Below, one piece after another: positions 36,365-43,900 of a DNA stretch of 64,000 nt (position 1 is the first letter of the stretch; each line of letters starts with the position of its first letter). Source of the DNA: Microbacterium azadirachtae (GTDB taxonomy: Bacteria > Actinomycetota > Actinomycetes > Actinomycetales > Microbacteriaceae); the NCBI RefSeq assembly GCF_000956505.1, contig NZ_JYIX01000035.1, positions 62,001 through 126,000 on the forward strand, written 5' to 3'. Both the position numbers and the translations under genes were made by a program. The notes below the pieces were generated by a model. The model did not search any database. It was not told where the DNA came from and saw only the letters and a program-made list of their open reading frames with translations.

Positions 36365-36391
36365 TCTCGACTCGGCTGATCTCGGACCGCG

Positions 36392-36736
36392 TCAGCGGCC
36401 CTGGCGCTTCTTGTAGGGCTTGGGCTGTCCCTTCACGGCGGGAGCCCGACCCTTTCCCTTGGAGGCCTTGGCCTTGCCACCGGACGGCGCGTCCGACTTC
36501 TGCGGAGGCGGTGGTGCCGCCGCGATCCTGTCTCGCGCCTCGGGCAGTAGGAGAACGCCGGCACTGGTCAGGCTGGTCGAGCTTCCCCGCGTGACGAGCG
36601 GGTGCCCGACCTCTTCCTCGAGCTTCTCGATGGACGAGTACAGGGCGGCGAGCGGGATTCCGAGCCGGGCGGCTGCGCGCGGGAAGTGCAGTTCCTCCGC
36701 GACGGCGACGAACCGCCGAAGCTGGGTGATCTTCAT
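36392..36736 (-). CDS. Stand-alone LysR-type DNA-binding domain with basic tail
   Basis: 114 residues. MKITQLRRFVAVAEELHFPRAAARLG...LEEEVGHPLVTR is the N-terminal winged helix of LysR regulators (~1-60). The effector-binding domain is missing; the protein ends in a Lys/Pro/Gly tail (KAKASKGKGRAPAV, KPYKKRQGR). Frame and G+C bias look intact to the stop, so this is a short gene rather than an obvious frameshift product. AAAGGAAGG lies upstream of ATG 36736. May bind DNA without sensing a ligand. Confidence 0.75.
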   Translation of the reverse strand: MKITQLRRFVAVAEELHFPRAAARLGIPLAALYSSIEKLEEEVGHPLVTRGSSTSLTSAGVLLLPEARDRIAAAPPPPQKSDAPSGGKAKASKGKGRAPAVKGQPKPYKKRQGR

Positions 36737-36880
36737 GGAACCCTTCCTTTCGCGCGCAGATCGCGGCGTCGTCCAGCGTACGGGGCTTCCTTCGATCAGT
36801 TGCACCCGGGGCGGGCGGAAGGCCGGATCCTCATGGAGATGAGGGCTGCCTCGCCGGGCCGGACGCACTACGTTGGGGCC

Positions 36881-37654
36881 GTGGAAGCGCGCACGGGCAA
36901 GACCACGGTGCACTACGTCGAGCACGGTTCGGGGCGACCGGCGGTGATCCTTCACGGAGCAGGCGTGGACCATCGCGAGTCAGAAGCCTGCTTCGAGCTC
37001 GCCTTCGCGGGCGCAACGGGGATCCGACGGATCTATCCCGACCTGCCCGGGATGGGTCGCACACCGGCTCCGGTGGAGATCCGCAGCGCTGAGGATGTTC
37101 TGACCGTGCTCCTCGAGTTCGTGGAGCAGGTGAGCGGCGACGAGCCGTCTTGGCTCATCGGTCATTCGGCGGGCGCGCATTTCGCGCTGGCGATGGCCGA
37201 GCGCCACCCCACCCGGGTCGCGGGACTCGCTCTGGTCTGTCCGCTGTTGCCGGGCATCCGAGATGTGCCGGAGCACCGTGTGGTCGTCGGATCGGGCGGT
37301 CTCGGAGACGAGGAGTTCCGGGGCTACTTCGTCGTGCAGACGCCGGAGATGCTGGAGCGCTACGAACGGTTCGTGGTGCCCGGCATGGAGCTCGCGGACG
37401 AGACCGCGATGGAGCGGATCGGCGAGCGCTGGGAGCTTGCGCCGGGGGAGGGGACGCCGTTCGACGGTCCTACCCTCGTCGTGGCGGGCCGGCTCGACTC
37501 AACGGTCGGATACGCCGCCGCACTCGATCTCGCGGATCGCTACCCGCACGCGACGGCGGCGGTCCTCGACGACACCGGTCACGCGCTTCCGCACGAGCGG
37601 CCCGAGCTGTTGCGTGCGCTGATCCAGGACTGGCTGGATCGAGTCTCGCGCTGA
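36881..37654 (+). CDS. Alpha/beta hydrolase
   Basis: 257 residues. Oxyanion motif VILHGAGVDH, nucleophile elbow LIGHSAGAHFAL, acid in VVAGRLDSTVGYA and histidine in DDTGHALPHERP: a complete triad. Substrate unknown; esterase, lipase or epoxide hydrolase-like. Start GTG 36881 is chosen because TACGTT ends exactly 6 nt upstream; ATGs at 36833 and 36839 would add 14-16 poorly conserved residues. Confidence 0.82.
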   Translation: MEARTGKTTVHYVEHGSGRPAVILHGAGVDHRESEACFELAFAGATGIRRIYPDLPGMGRTPAPVEIRSAEDVLTVLLEFVEQVSGDEPSWLIGHSAGAHFALAMAERHPTRVAGLALVCPLLPGIRDVPEHRVVVGSGGLGDEEFRGYFVVQTPEMLERYERFVVPGMELADETAMERIGERWELAPGEGTPFDGPTLVVAGRLDSTVGYAAALDLADRYPHATAAVLDDTGHALPHERPELLRALIQDWLDRVSR

Positions 37655-37713
37655 GCGCCCCCTCCTGTCTCGCGGCTCGTAGGATGACGGTGTCGTCCAG
37701 AGGAGGCACGGCC

Positions 37714-37875
37714 ATGTCCGATACCGATGCGCAACCCACGCCCCGGCATGTCCCGGCGCCCGGCGAGCCGACGATCCCGGAGCTCGAGGAGGACGAGAAC
37801 ATCGCGCCTCGCCCCGAGGAGGAGATCGCGGATCTGCTCCGTGCCGAGCCCGATGAGGGGGAGCAGGTCAGCTGA
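37714..37875 (+). CDS. Small acidic protein
   Basis: 53 residues, rich in Glu, Pro and Asp (PELEEDENIAPRPEEEIADLL), no membrane segment or cysteine. ATG 37714 has AGAGGAGG at 37700-37707 and a TAGGAT box at 37680-37685. Third positions are mostly G/C. Its end overlaps the convergent YciI gene by 8 nt. Function unknown. Confidence 0.6.
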   Translation: MSDTDAQPTPRHVPAPGEPTIPELEEDENIAPRPEEEIADLLRAEPDEGEQVS

Positions 37876-38209
37876 CCTGCCTGACCTCCTGCGGCCAGCC
37901 GCAAGCCTCGGCGATCCGGCCCGCCCACTCCTTCGCGGTGTCGTCGTCGGCGACGTCGATGATCGTGAGGCCTCCGATGCGCTGCTCGGCCGGGGCGAAG
38001 GCGCCGGAGGTGATCACCGTCGTCCCGCTGGTCGCGTCGGCGGTGAACGCCGCATCGTCGTCCTCGTGCACGCCTGCCGCGAAGACGAGTGCGCCGGCGT
38101 CCCTGAGGTCGGACACCACGGCATTGGCGAGCGGACCGCGCGCGGCGAACCACTCAGGGCTGTGATCGCCGACCCACTGCTGGTTGAAGTAGATGAGGTA
38201 CTGAGTCAT
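37868..38209 (-). CDS. YCII-related protein
   Basis: 113 residues with the long YCII form: YLIYFNQQWVGDHSPEWFAARGPLANAVVSDLRDAGALVFAAGVH, then TDATSGTTVITSGAFAPAEQRIGGLTIIDVADDDTAKEWAGRIAEACGWPQEVRQ. This variant is common in Actinobacteria and often sits near ECF sigma genes, but none is adjacent here. ATG 38209 has GAGGAG upstream. Function unknown. Confidence 0.8.
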   Translation of the reverse strand: MTQYLIYFNQQWVGDHSPEWFAARGPLANAVVSDLRDAGALVFAAGVHEDDDAAFTADATSGTTVITSGAFAPAEQRIGGLTIIDVADDDTAKEWAGRIAEACGWPQEVRQVS

Positions 38210-38366
38210 CGCCGCTCCTCGCATCGCCCATGTGGTCACAGGCCGTCTCGCGATCGTACGCCCGGGGATGTCGCGCCTTCGAGCCTCGGCACCGAACCCG
38301 TGCGGCCCCTCTCGTCCCGATGGCGGCCCCAGCGGAGGCCCCAGTGAGACTCGGTACGATATCTCG

Positions 38367-38942
38367 GTGACTACCGAGAACAACAGCATCTACGAACCCG
38401 ATGGCCGCGCGATCCCCTACATCGATGAGATGTCGGAGGGTGACGGGCCCGTTCTGGTGCTCATCCCGGGACGCGGCCTCGAAGGCGGAGCGCTGGGATC
38501 GGTCGCACACATCCTGGCGGGTGAGGGGATCCGCGTGCTGCGGGTCGGCAACCGCAAGGACGACGACGCAACACTCGAAGATCGGGTGCAGGACGCGAGC
38601 GACGTCATGGACCACGTCGGCATCGGCGCGACCTGGATCGGCGGCCACGGCGTCGGCGGCACGGTCGCCCGCGCACTCTCCGCGAAGCGCACCGACCGCG
38701 CCCTCGGCGTGCTGCTGCTGGGCGTCGAGGACGTCGACGTGCCGATCGCGCCCTCCGTGCCGATCCTGATCATCCAGGGATCCGCGGACGACGTCATGCC
38801 GACGGCGAACGGCGAGAAGCTGCGCGCCTCCGCCGTGGAGCGTGCCAGCCTCGTGACGATAGAGGGCGGCGGACACCTGTTCCCCGTGAGCGACCCGGTC
38901 GACACGGCGTTCGCCATCGAGGACTACCTGGCCTGGGACTGA
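38367..38942 (+). CDS. Alpha/beta-hydrolase-fold protein lacking the nucleophile
   Basis: 191 residues. The fold is recognisable: VLVLIPGRGLEGG (oxyanion turn), the elbow WIGGHGVGGTVARAL, PILIIQGSADDVMP (acid) and IEGGGHLFPV (His). At the elbow the usual Gly-x-Ser-x-Gly is Gly-His-Gly95-Val-Gly, so Ser is replaced by Gly and ordinary hydrolysis should not work. It may bind a ligand or use another mechanism. Start GTG 38367 follows TACGAT by 6 nt. It overlaps the next gene by one nt (TGATG). Confidence 0.72.
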   Translation: MTTENNSIYEPDGRAIPYIDEMSEGDGPVLVLIPGRGLEGGALGSVAHILAGEGIRVLRVGNRKDDDATLEDRVQDASDVMDHVGIGATWIGGHGVGGTVARALSAKRTDRALGVLLLGVEDVDVPIAPSVPILIIQGSADDVMPTANGEKLRASAVERASLVTIEGGGHLFPVSDPVDTAFAIEDYLAWD

Positions 38943-39388
38943 TGATCACCTCCGACATCGCGTCGCTGGTGGTCCGAAGTGAGACCAGGGATGTGGCAGA
39001 GATCACCTCCCTTCTCGGCTTCGCTCCCACCGGCTTCGGTGATCGAGGCGATCCGACACCGTCCGGGATTGCAGGTCGGAAGCTGAAGCCCGAGTACCTC
39101 GTATACCAGGAGACCTATTGGGCGTACCGCTGCGAGATCGAACCAGCCGATGACAGTACCGGTTTCGCCAGCCTCGCCTCGCTCGTCGCTCTGCTGCTGC
39201 CCCGGGCGAACGCGCTTGCGATCCTCCGCGAAGACGGCGAGACCCGGATCTGGTGGGGCGGCCTCTCCGACAGCACGCAGGGCGGATTCGTGATGACGGC
39301 TGCGCTGCAGCACGACCTCGCGTTGCTGGGCTGCGACCTCTTCGGCACGACGTATCTGAATGAGGATGACGCGGAGCCGGCTACCTGA
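38942..39388 (+). CDS. DUF4279 domain protein
   Basis: 148 residues. ASLVVRSETRDVAEITSLLGFAPTGFGDRGD near the start and the WAYRCEIEPADDSTGF segment match DUF4279, a small family found in accessory regions and immunity-like loci. No signal peptide. ATG 38942 uses the last base of the previous stop, so the two are coupled. Function unknown. Confidence 0.75.
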   Translation: MITSDIASLVVRSETRDVAEITSLLGFAPTGFGDRGDPTPSGIAGRKLKPEYLVYQETYWAYRCEIEPADDSTGFASLASLVALLLPRANALAILREDGETRIWWGGLSDSTQGGFVMTAALQHDLALLGCDLFGTTYLNEDDAEPAT

Positions 39389-39479
39389 GATCTCTTGTCG
39401 ATGACTCTGGATCTCGTTGTTCACGCAGGCGATCGCACGGTGAGCCAGCCGCCTCCGTCTCGGGTGCCAGGATGGATCC

Positions 39480-40031
39480 ATGCCTGAATCCTCGGAGACG
39501 CCGGCGCGCACCGTCCTCCTCGTGATCGACATGCAGGCGGGGGTGCTGCCGGGCTGCTTCGACGAGCGCGGGGTGCTGTCGAGGACCGACGCTCTCGTGC
39601 GTCGGGCACGCAGCGAAGGCGTCCCCGTGGTGTGGGTGCATCACGACCCGGTCGGCGTCGGCACCCCGGACTGGGAACTCGCCGCACCGCTCGCCCGCGC
39701 CGACGGCGAGGCGATCGTGCGCAAGAGCTACCGAGACGCGTTCGCCGACACTGATCTGCGGACAGTGCTCGACGGTTACGGCGCGACCCGTCTGGTCGTC
39801 GCCGGCGCGCAGTCGGACTTCTGCGTGCGCACGACGACCCAGCGTGCGGCGGCGGAGGGCTACGACGTCACGCTCGTGCGCGATGCGCACACGACGGTCG
39901 ACACGATCGCGGACGGCGTCCGGATCACGGGCGAGCAGATCGTCGCGCACACCAACATGTACTTCGCCGGGCTCCGCTATCCGGGGCAGGAGTTCGCCGT
40001 CGCGCGGCATGACGAGGTCGCGCTAGCCTGA
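39480..40031 (+). CDS. Isochorismatase-like cysteine hydrolase
   Basis: 183 residues. The cysteine-hydrolase triad is D17 (LLVIDMQ), K82 ([10 protein letters not shown]) and C115 ([10 protein letters not shown]); the cis-peptide VAGAQSD precedes the Cys. Substrates in this family include nicotinamide, isochorismate and ureidoacrylate; nothing here decides. ATG 39480 is 6 nt after CAGGAT. Confidence 0.9.
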   Translation: MPESSETPARTVLLVIDMQAGVLPGCFDERGVLSRTDALVRRARSEGVPVVWVHHDPVGVGTPDWELAAPLARADGEAIVRKSYRDAFADTDLRTVLDGYGATRLVVAGAQSDFCVRTTTQRAAAEGYDVTLVRDAHTTVDTIADGVRITGEQIVAHTNMYFAGLRYPGQEFAVARHDEVALA

Positions 40032-40035
40032 TCAG

Positions 40036-40066
40036 CCTCGCACGGATGTCCGACCCCGGTGCGAGG
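40036..40066 (+). terminator. Hairpin between the hydrolase and the glycosylase gene
   Basis: CCTCGCAC (40036-40043) pairs with GTGCGAGG (40059-40066). Its right arm overlaps the putative -10 box GAGGAT of the next gene. Confidence 0.45.
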
Positions 40067-40074
40067 ATGGGCGC

Positions 40075-40899
40075 ATGCCCGAGTCTCCGGAGGTGCAAGC
40101 GCTGGTCGAGTTCCTCGACGAGCGGATCCGCAGTCGCGCGATCGCCGATCTTGATGTCGGCGAGTTCCGCATCATCAAGACGCGGGATCGCCCGCCGGCG
40201 TCGCTGGTCGGGGCGCGCATCAGACGTCTGGAACGCTTCGGCAAGCACGTCGGCTTCGACACCGACGCGGGGTGGCTGATGATCGGCTTCGGTCGCAACG
40301 GCTGGATCCGCTGGCACGCCCCGGAAGACCCGCCGAGTGAGGAGCCCGTGCCGGAGGTCGCGCGGATCGCGCTCGACGACGGCGCCGTGATGCAGCTCGT
40401 GGACATGGGCGACTTCCTGGCCGTGACCGCCAACGTCGTCGACGCGCCCGCCGATGTCTCAGGCATAGCGGCGCTGGGGCCGGATCCGCTCGCGCAGGAC
40501 TTCGATCGCGATGCCTTCGATCGCGCGCTCGGCACCCGGCGCAAGCAGATCAAGGCGCTGCTGCAGGAGCAGACGTCGATCGCAGGGATCGGCAACGCCT
40601 ACTCCGACGAGATCCTGCACCGCGCGAAGATCTCGCCCGTGGTGCACGCCGCATTGCTCGACGGCGAGGAGCGAGAACGGCTCTTCCACGCCACCGTCGA
40701 TGTGCTGCGAGGCGCGCTCTCGGATCGCCGGGGGCTGCGGCCGGATCAGCTCAAGCAGGCCAAGGTCGCCGCGATGGCCGTGCACGGGCGCGGCGGCGAG
40801 GCCTGCCCGGTCTGCGGCACGACGATCGTCGACCGCGTCTTCGGCGGCGCCTCGGCGCAGCTCTGCCCGCATTGCCAACCTGAACGCTCCGCGGCATGA
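40075..40899 (+). CDS. Fpg/Nei family DNA glycosylase
   Basis: 274 residues. Bifunctional base-excision enzyme for oxidised bases. N-terminal PESPEV gives the catalytic Pro and Glu; RFGKHVGF holds the conserved lysine. The H2TH region has QTSIAGIGNAYSDEILHRAKISP, and the C-terminal zinc finger is C-x2-C (CPVC) plus C-x2-C (CPHC). PES rather than PEL at the start leans toward the Nei/Fpg2 side. ATG 40075 is 6 nt after GAGGAT. Confidence 0.92.
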   Translation: MPESPEVQALVEFLDERIRSRAIADLDVGEFRIIKTRDRPPASLVGARIRRLERFGKHVGFDTDAGWLMIGFGRNGWIRWHAPEDPPSEEPVPEVARIALDDGAVMQLVDMGDFLAVTANVVDAPADVSGIAALGPDPLAQDFDRDAFDRALGTRRKQIKALLQEQTSIAGIGNAYSDEILHRAKISPVVHAALLDGEERERLFHATVDVLRGALSDRRGLRPDQLKQAKVAAMAVHGRGGEACPVCGTTIVDRVFGGASAQLCPHCQPERSAA

Positions 40900-40925
40900 G
40901 ACGACCTCGGAGATAGCATTCGGTG

Positions 40926-41564
40926 GTGAGCGAGCTTCCCCTGCGACACCGTTGGCGTGTACGTGCGACGGTCGCGATCATCGTCGGCGTGGTGGTCGGC
41001 TTCGTCGTCACGCCGTTCCTCGGCCTCGCCGCGGGGATCCTCGCCGGGTGGGGCACGCTCGCCCTCGTCAGCATCGTGTGGATCCTGCTGGTGGTGTGGC
41101 GGATGGACGCCGCGCAGACCCACGCGCACGCCACAGAGGAGGATCCGGGACGCGGCGCCGCCCGGGTGATCGCGCTGACCGGCAGCTTCGTCAGCATCGC
41201 GGCTGTACTGGTCGTGGTGCTGCAGGCCCGGCACGCCGAGGGGTGGACCCAGTTCGCGCTCGCCGGGAGCGCCGTGCTCAGCGTCGCCGCCTCGTGGGGG
41301 CTGATCCAGACCGACTACATGCTGCGGTACGCGAAGCTCTACTACGACGGATCCGGCGGGATCGTCTTCAATCAGAAAGAGGATCCGGAGTACACCGACT
41401 TCGTCTACTTCTCGGTCGGGCTCGGGATGACGTATCAGGTGGCGGACACCAACGTCACGCGCAACGCGATCCGGCGCATCGTCATCGCGCAGACCACGAT
41501 CGCCTACGTGTTCGGCGCGCTGATCCTCGGCACGATCATCAACCTCGTCACGGGCCTGGGGTGA
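40926..41564 (+). CDS. DUF1345 membrane protein
   Basis: 212 residues with five predicted membrane helices. RHRWRVRATVAIIVGVVVGFVV at the start, DYMLRYAKLYYDGSGGIVFNQ and PEYTDFVYFSVGLGMTYQVADTNVT are the DUF1345 signature. Start: of two adjacent GTGs (40923, 40926), the second lies exactly 6 nt after TAGCAT. Its end overlaps the convergent acyltransferase gene by 17 nt. Function unknown. Confidence 0.88.
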   Translation: MSELPLRHRWRVRATVAIIVGVVVGFVVTPFLGLAAGILAGWGTLALVSIVWILLVVWRMDAAQTHAHATEEDPGRGAARVIALTGSFVSIAAVLVVVLQARHAEGWTQFALAGSAVLSVAASWGLIQTDYMLRYAKLYYDGSGGIVFNQKEDPEYTDFVYFSVGLGMTYQVADTNVTRNAIRRIVIAQTTIAYVFGALILGTIINLVTGLG

Positions 41565-42135
41565 CCGCGGGGTTCTCCTCGCGCAGGCGCGGTTCGGTAC
41601 GGCGCTCGGGGCGCACGCCCGCCTTGTCCGCGTAGAACGCGCGGATCCGGTCCATGTCGGCCGCGACATCGCCGGTGAGGTCGAATGTGGGTCCGAGTCC
41701 GGTCGTCATCGTGGTGCGGTCGACGAACCCGAGGGTCACCGGCATTCCCGTCTCCCGGGCGATGCGGTAGAAGCCGCTCTTCCAGTACTCGTTGCCGCCG
41801 CGGGTGCCGTCAGGGGTGACCACCAGGCCGAACACGGCGCCGCCGTTCACCTGCGCGACGACCTCATCCACGACGCGGGACGGATCCGTCCGGTCCACCG
41901 GGATGCCGCCGAGGCGCCGCATGAGCGGGCCGCGCCAGCCCTGGAACAGGCTCTTCTTGCCGAGCCAGTGCACATCGATGCCCAGCCGCCACGCGATGCC
42001 GAGCATGAGCACGAAGTCCCAGTTCGACGTGTGCGGGGCACCGATCAGCACCGTCGGACGCGTCGGTGCCGGTTCCGTCGCGAGCGTCCAACGGCTAAGC
42101 GTCCAGAACGCGCGGGCGGCGAGGCGTTTGAGCAT
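41548..42135 (-). CDS. Lysophospholipid acyltransferase-like protein (PlsC family)
   Basis: 195 residues. The H-x4-D catalytic motif is GAPHTSNWDFV; the second block is KKSLFQGWRGPLMRRLGGIPVDRT and the third VTPDGTRGG, in place of FPEGTRS. This short soluble-like form is annotated as 1-acylglycerol-3-phosphate acyltransferase, but the acceptor is not known. ATG 42135 lies 6 nt after TACCGT on the minus strand. Confidence 0.85.
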   Translation of the reverse strand: MLKRLAARAFWTLSRWTLATEPAPTRPTVLIGAPHTSNWDFVLMLGIAWRLGIDVHWLGKKSLFQGWRGPLMRRLGGIPVDRTDPSRVVDEVVAQVNGGAVFGLVVTPDGTRGGNEYWKSGFYRIARETGMPVTLGFVDRTTMTTGLGPTFDLTGDVAADMDRIRAFYADKAGVRPERRTEPRLREENPAVTPGP

Positions 42136-42187
42136 CCGTCCACGGTAGAGGGATTCGCATGCCGCACTCTGCATGAACCGGAGAGGG

Positions 42188-42233
42188 GAACGGGCGCATG
42201 GTCGGACGGGAAGTCCTGGCCATGCGCCCGTTC
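42188..42233 (-). terminator. Terminator after the HesB-like gene
   Basis: 14-bp stem GAACGGGCGCATGG (42188-42201) with 42220-42233, between the HesB-like stop and the start of the acyltransferase gene. Confidence 0.8.
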
Positions 42234-42246
42234 GGGGTGCCGAGGG

Positions 42247-42546
42247 TCAGGCGACCTTCGGCATCAGGGAGAACGACACGGCGCCCTCCTCATTCACGTT
42301 CGCGTCGAGGACCTTGTCGTCCAAGACGATGGCGGCCTCCCCTTCAAGGAAGACCGGGGCGCCGGGCAGATCCAGGATCTGATCGTCAGGCTCCGGCGAG
42401 ACGACCACGTCGGCGGCGAGGCGGGGTTCGCCCGCCTGTCCCGGCGTTTCGGCCGTGTGGATGCGCAGACCCGCCCCCTCCGTGTCGGTACGACGACGGA
42501 CGAGCGTGGTGACCAGCGCAGTGGCGTTGTCGGTCAAGGTGAGCAC
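42247..42546 (-). CDS. HesB/IscA-like protein without cysteines
   Basis: 99 residues. MLTLTDNATALVTTLVRR, GLRIHTAE, DQILDLPGAPVFLEGEAAIVLDDKVLDA follow the A-type Fe-S carrier fold. However, the protein has no cysteine at all, so the Cys ligands that hold clusters are absent and Fe-S transfer is improbable. Such Cys-less forms occur in Actinobacteria. GTG 42546 has AAGGAG 8 nt upstream. A hairpin at 42567-42593 could be an operator. Confidence 0.75.
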   Translation of the reverse strand: MLTLTDNATALVTTLVRRRTDTEGAGLRIHTAETPGQAGEPRLAADVVVSPEPDDQILDLPGAPVFLEGEAAIVLDDKVLDANVNEEGAVSFSLMPKVA

Positions 42547-42566
42547 GAGGCACTCCTTCCGGTTGC

Positions 42567-42593
42567 GGACATGCCGAGGTCACGGCATGTGTC
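42567..42593. promoter_or_regulatory. Palindrome upstream of the HesB-like gene
   Basis: ACATGCCG (42569-42576) and CGGCATGT (42583-42590), with GGAC/GTCC flanks, 21 nt before the gene's start. Could be an operator or a transcript hairpin. The rest of the 216-nt gap (42547-42762) has three loose copies of a CGGACTGGCG-type motif and nothing else clear. Confidence 0.4.
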
Positions 42594-42762
42594 CGGGCCA
42601 CGATTCCCCTTCAGGACCGAGCTCTCAACCGCTGTGCGGCGATTCGGCGTGATTCGGAGGGTCTTCCCACCTAGGCGGGGCGTGGGTCGGACAGGCGTTG
42701 GCGGGGCGGACTGGCGCTGCGCGGCACCGGTCGGACTGGCTTCGGCGCTGGTGACGCCGGCC

Positions 42763-43335
42763 TCATTCCGCGGCGGCTAGGAGCGACGCGGCCGTCGCCG
42801 GATCCAACCCCGGCACCTCGTCCGTCGGCACGGCGAGGGCGAGCAGCGACCGGCTGAAGTAGTTGCGAGCCGCGGCGGCGAGGGTGATGTCGACGATCTG
42901 GCGGTCGTCGTAGCCGGCGTCCCGCAGCCGCTGCGTGTCGGTGTCGGTCATCGCGCGAGGATCCGTGGAGAGCGCCTCGGCGTACCGGATCACGGCCTGT
43001 TCGGCGGGAGTGAACCCGCTGTCGTCGCCGCGCGCGAACGCGGAGAGTCCGTCATCGTTGAGTACCTCGGCCCGCAGCGACTTGCGCCCGTGGGCGAGCA
43101 GACAGTGCGGGGATCCGATGGCGCGGGCCGCGCCGAGCGTCGTCGCCTCGTACACGCGCACCCCGATGGACGGCACGATCGCCCGGATGAGTGCCATGAA
43201 CGCTTCGTGCGCGGCGGGGTTCACCGCCATCGCCCGGGTGTAGGAGAAGACGAATCCCGCGTCCGCGATGTCTTCGGCGTACATGTCGGCGGTGTGTCCT
43301 TCGGCCGTCTCGGTCGGGGGAGTGCTGATGATCAT
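42763..43335 (-). CDS. AhpD-like (carboxymuconolactone decarboxylase family) protein
   Basis: 190 residues. The AhpD fold shows in FSYTRAMAVNPAAHEAFMALIRAI, YEATTLGAARAIGSPHCLLAHGRKSL, and EQAVIRYAEALSTDPRAMTDTD. The active-site region is SPHCLLAHG: the second Cys and the His of C-x2-C-x3-H are present but the first Cys is Ser, so classic disulfide peroxidase chemistry is doubtful. ATG 43335 has AAGGAG 7 nt upstream. Divergent from the 57-residue gene at 43484. Confidence 0.82.
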   Translation of the reverse strand: MIISTPPTETAEGHTADMYAEDIADAGFVFSYTRAMAVNPAAHEAFMALIRAIVPSIGVRVYEATTLGAARAIGSPHCLLAHGRKSLRAEVLNDDGLSAFARGDDSGFTPAEQAVIRYAEALSTDPRAMTDTDTQRLRDAGYDDRQIVDITLAAAARNYFSRSLLALAVPTDEVPGLDPATAASLLAAAE

Positions 43336-43483
43336 GGGAAGCTCCTTCGCATCCGCGTCGGGGCGTTCTCGCGGGCGGCGAAACCCCGGCGCACGAGCGC
43401 AGACTACGCCCGGCGCGCAACCGGCGGCATGGGGCAAACGCCTCAACGGCGCCCCCTGCCGCACACGGGCGTAGCATCGAGGG

Positions 43484-43657
43484 ATGACCACCGCAGCCGA
43501 ATCCGAGCAGCAGACCTCCGCGGACGCCGAGCGCCCGACGAACGGTGCTGCTCCGGGCGTCCTGCCGGGCGGCCTGGCGCTGTTCCCGGGCCTCGATGCC
43601 GCCGACGCCGGACTGTGCATCGACGGCGTCTGCCGTCTCCCCGGCTCGAAGGCCTGA
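43484..43657 (+). CDS. 57-residue mini-protein with a CxxxxC motif
   Basis: ATG 43484 to TGA 43655-43657, reading MTTAAESEQQTSADAER..., then LPGGLALFPGLDAADAGLC and CIDGVCRLPG near the end. Third positions are almost all G/C and TAGCAT stands exactly 6 nt before the ATG, so it has the leaderless promoter of real genes here. Two cysteines five apart (C-I-D-G-V-C) could form a disulfide or bind metal. It is divergent from the AhpD-like gene, a possible redox link. No family recognised. Confidence 0.6.
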   Translation: MTTAAESEQQTSADAERPTNGAAPGVLPGGLALFPGLDAADAGLCIDGVCRLPGSKA

Positions 43658-43735
43658 CCGCCCCCCTCGCCGCCCCGGCGCCTCCCCGCTTCGCCGCTCC
43701 CGCTTCGCCGCTCCCGCCTCAGCGCTACCACTTCA

Positions 43736-43785
43736 GAGTCGTCCCCGTCAGCGGAGGCTATGGGGTGCGCTCGTAGGGACGACTC
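43736..43785. repeat. Hairpin repeat, copy 1
   Basis: Arms GAGTCGTCCC/GGGACGACTC with inner AGCG/CGCT and a loop containing CTATGGGGTG. Downstream of the minus-strand DUF559-type gene. Confidence 0.85.
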
Positions 43786-43809
43786 GGGTTTGTGATTTCC
43801 CGTCTTTCG

Positions 43810-43859
43810 GGTCGTCCCTGTCAGCGGGGCCTACGGGGTGCGCTCGCGGGGACGACTCG
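43810..43859. repeat. Hairpin repeat, copy 2
   Basis: Arms GGTCGTCCC/GGGACGACTC, loop containing CTACGGGGTG. It ends ~41 nt before the end of the DUF559-type gene. Confidence 0.85.
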
Positions 43860-43900
43860 AAAGTGGGTGCTGGCCGCATCCGGACCTGGGCGCGACGGTG

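Noticed and set aside
42690..42750. Tandem repeat of CGGACTGGCG-like units
   Set aside because: The three copies are loose and within the range expected of G+C-rich intergenic DNA.
43687..43714. Two tandem copies of CGCTTCGCCGCTCC
   Set aside because: A short simple duplication in a non-coding spacer; nothing suggests function.
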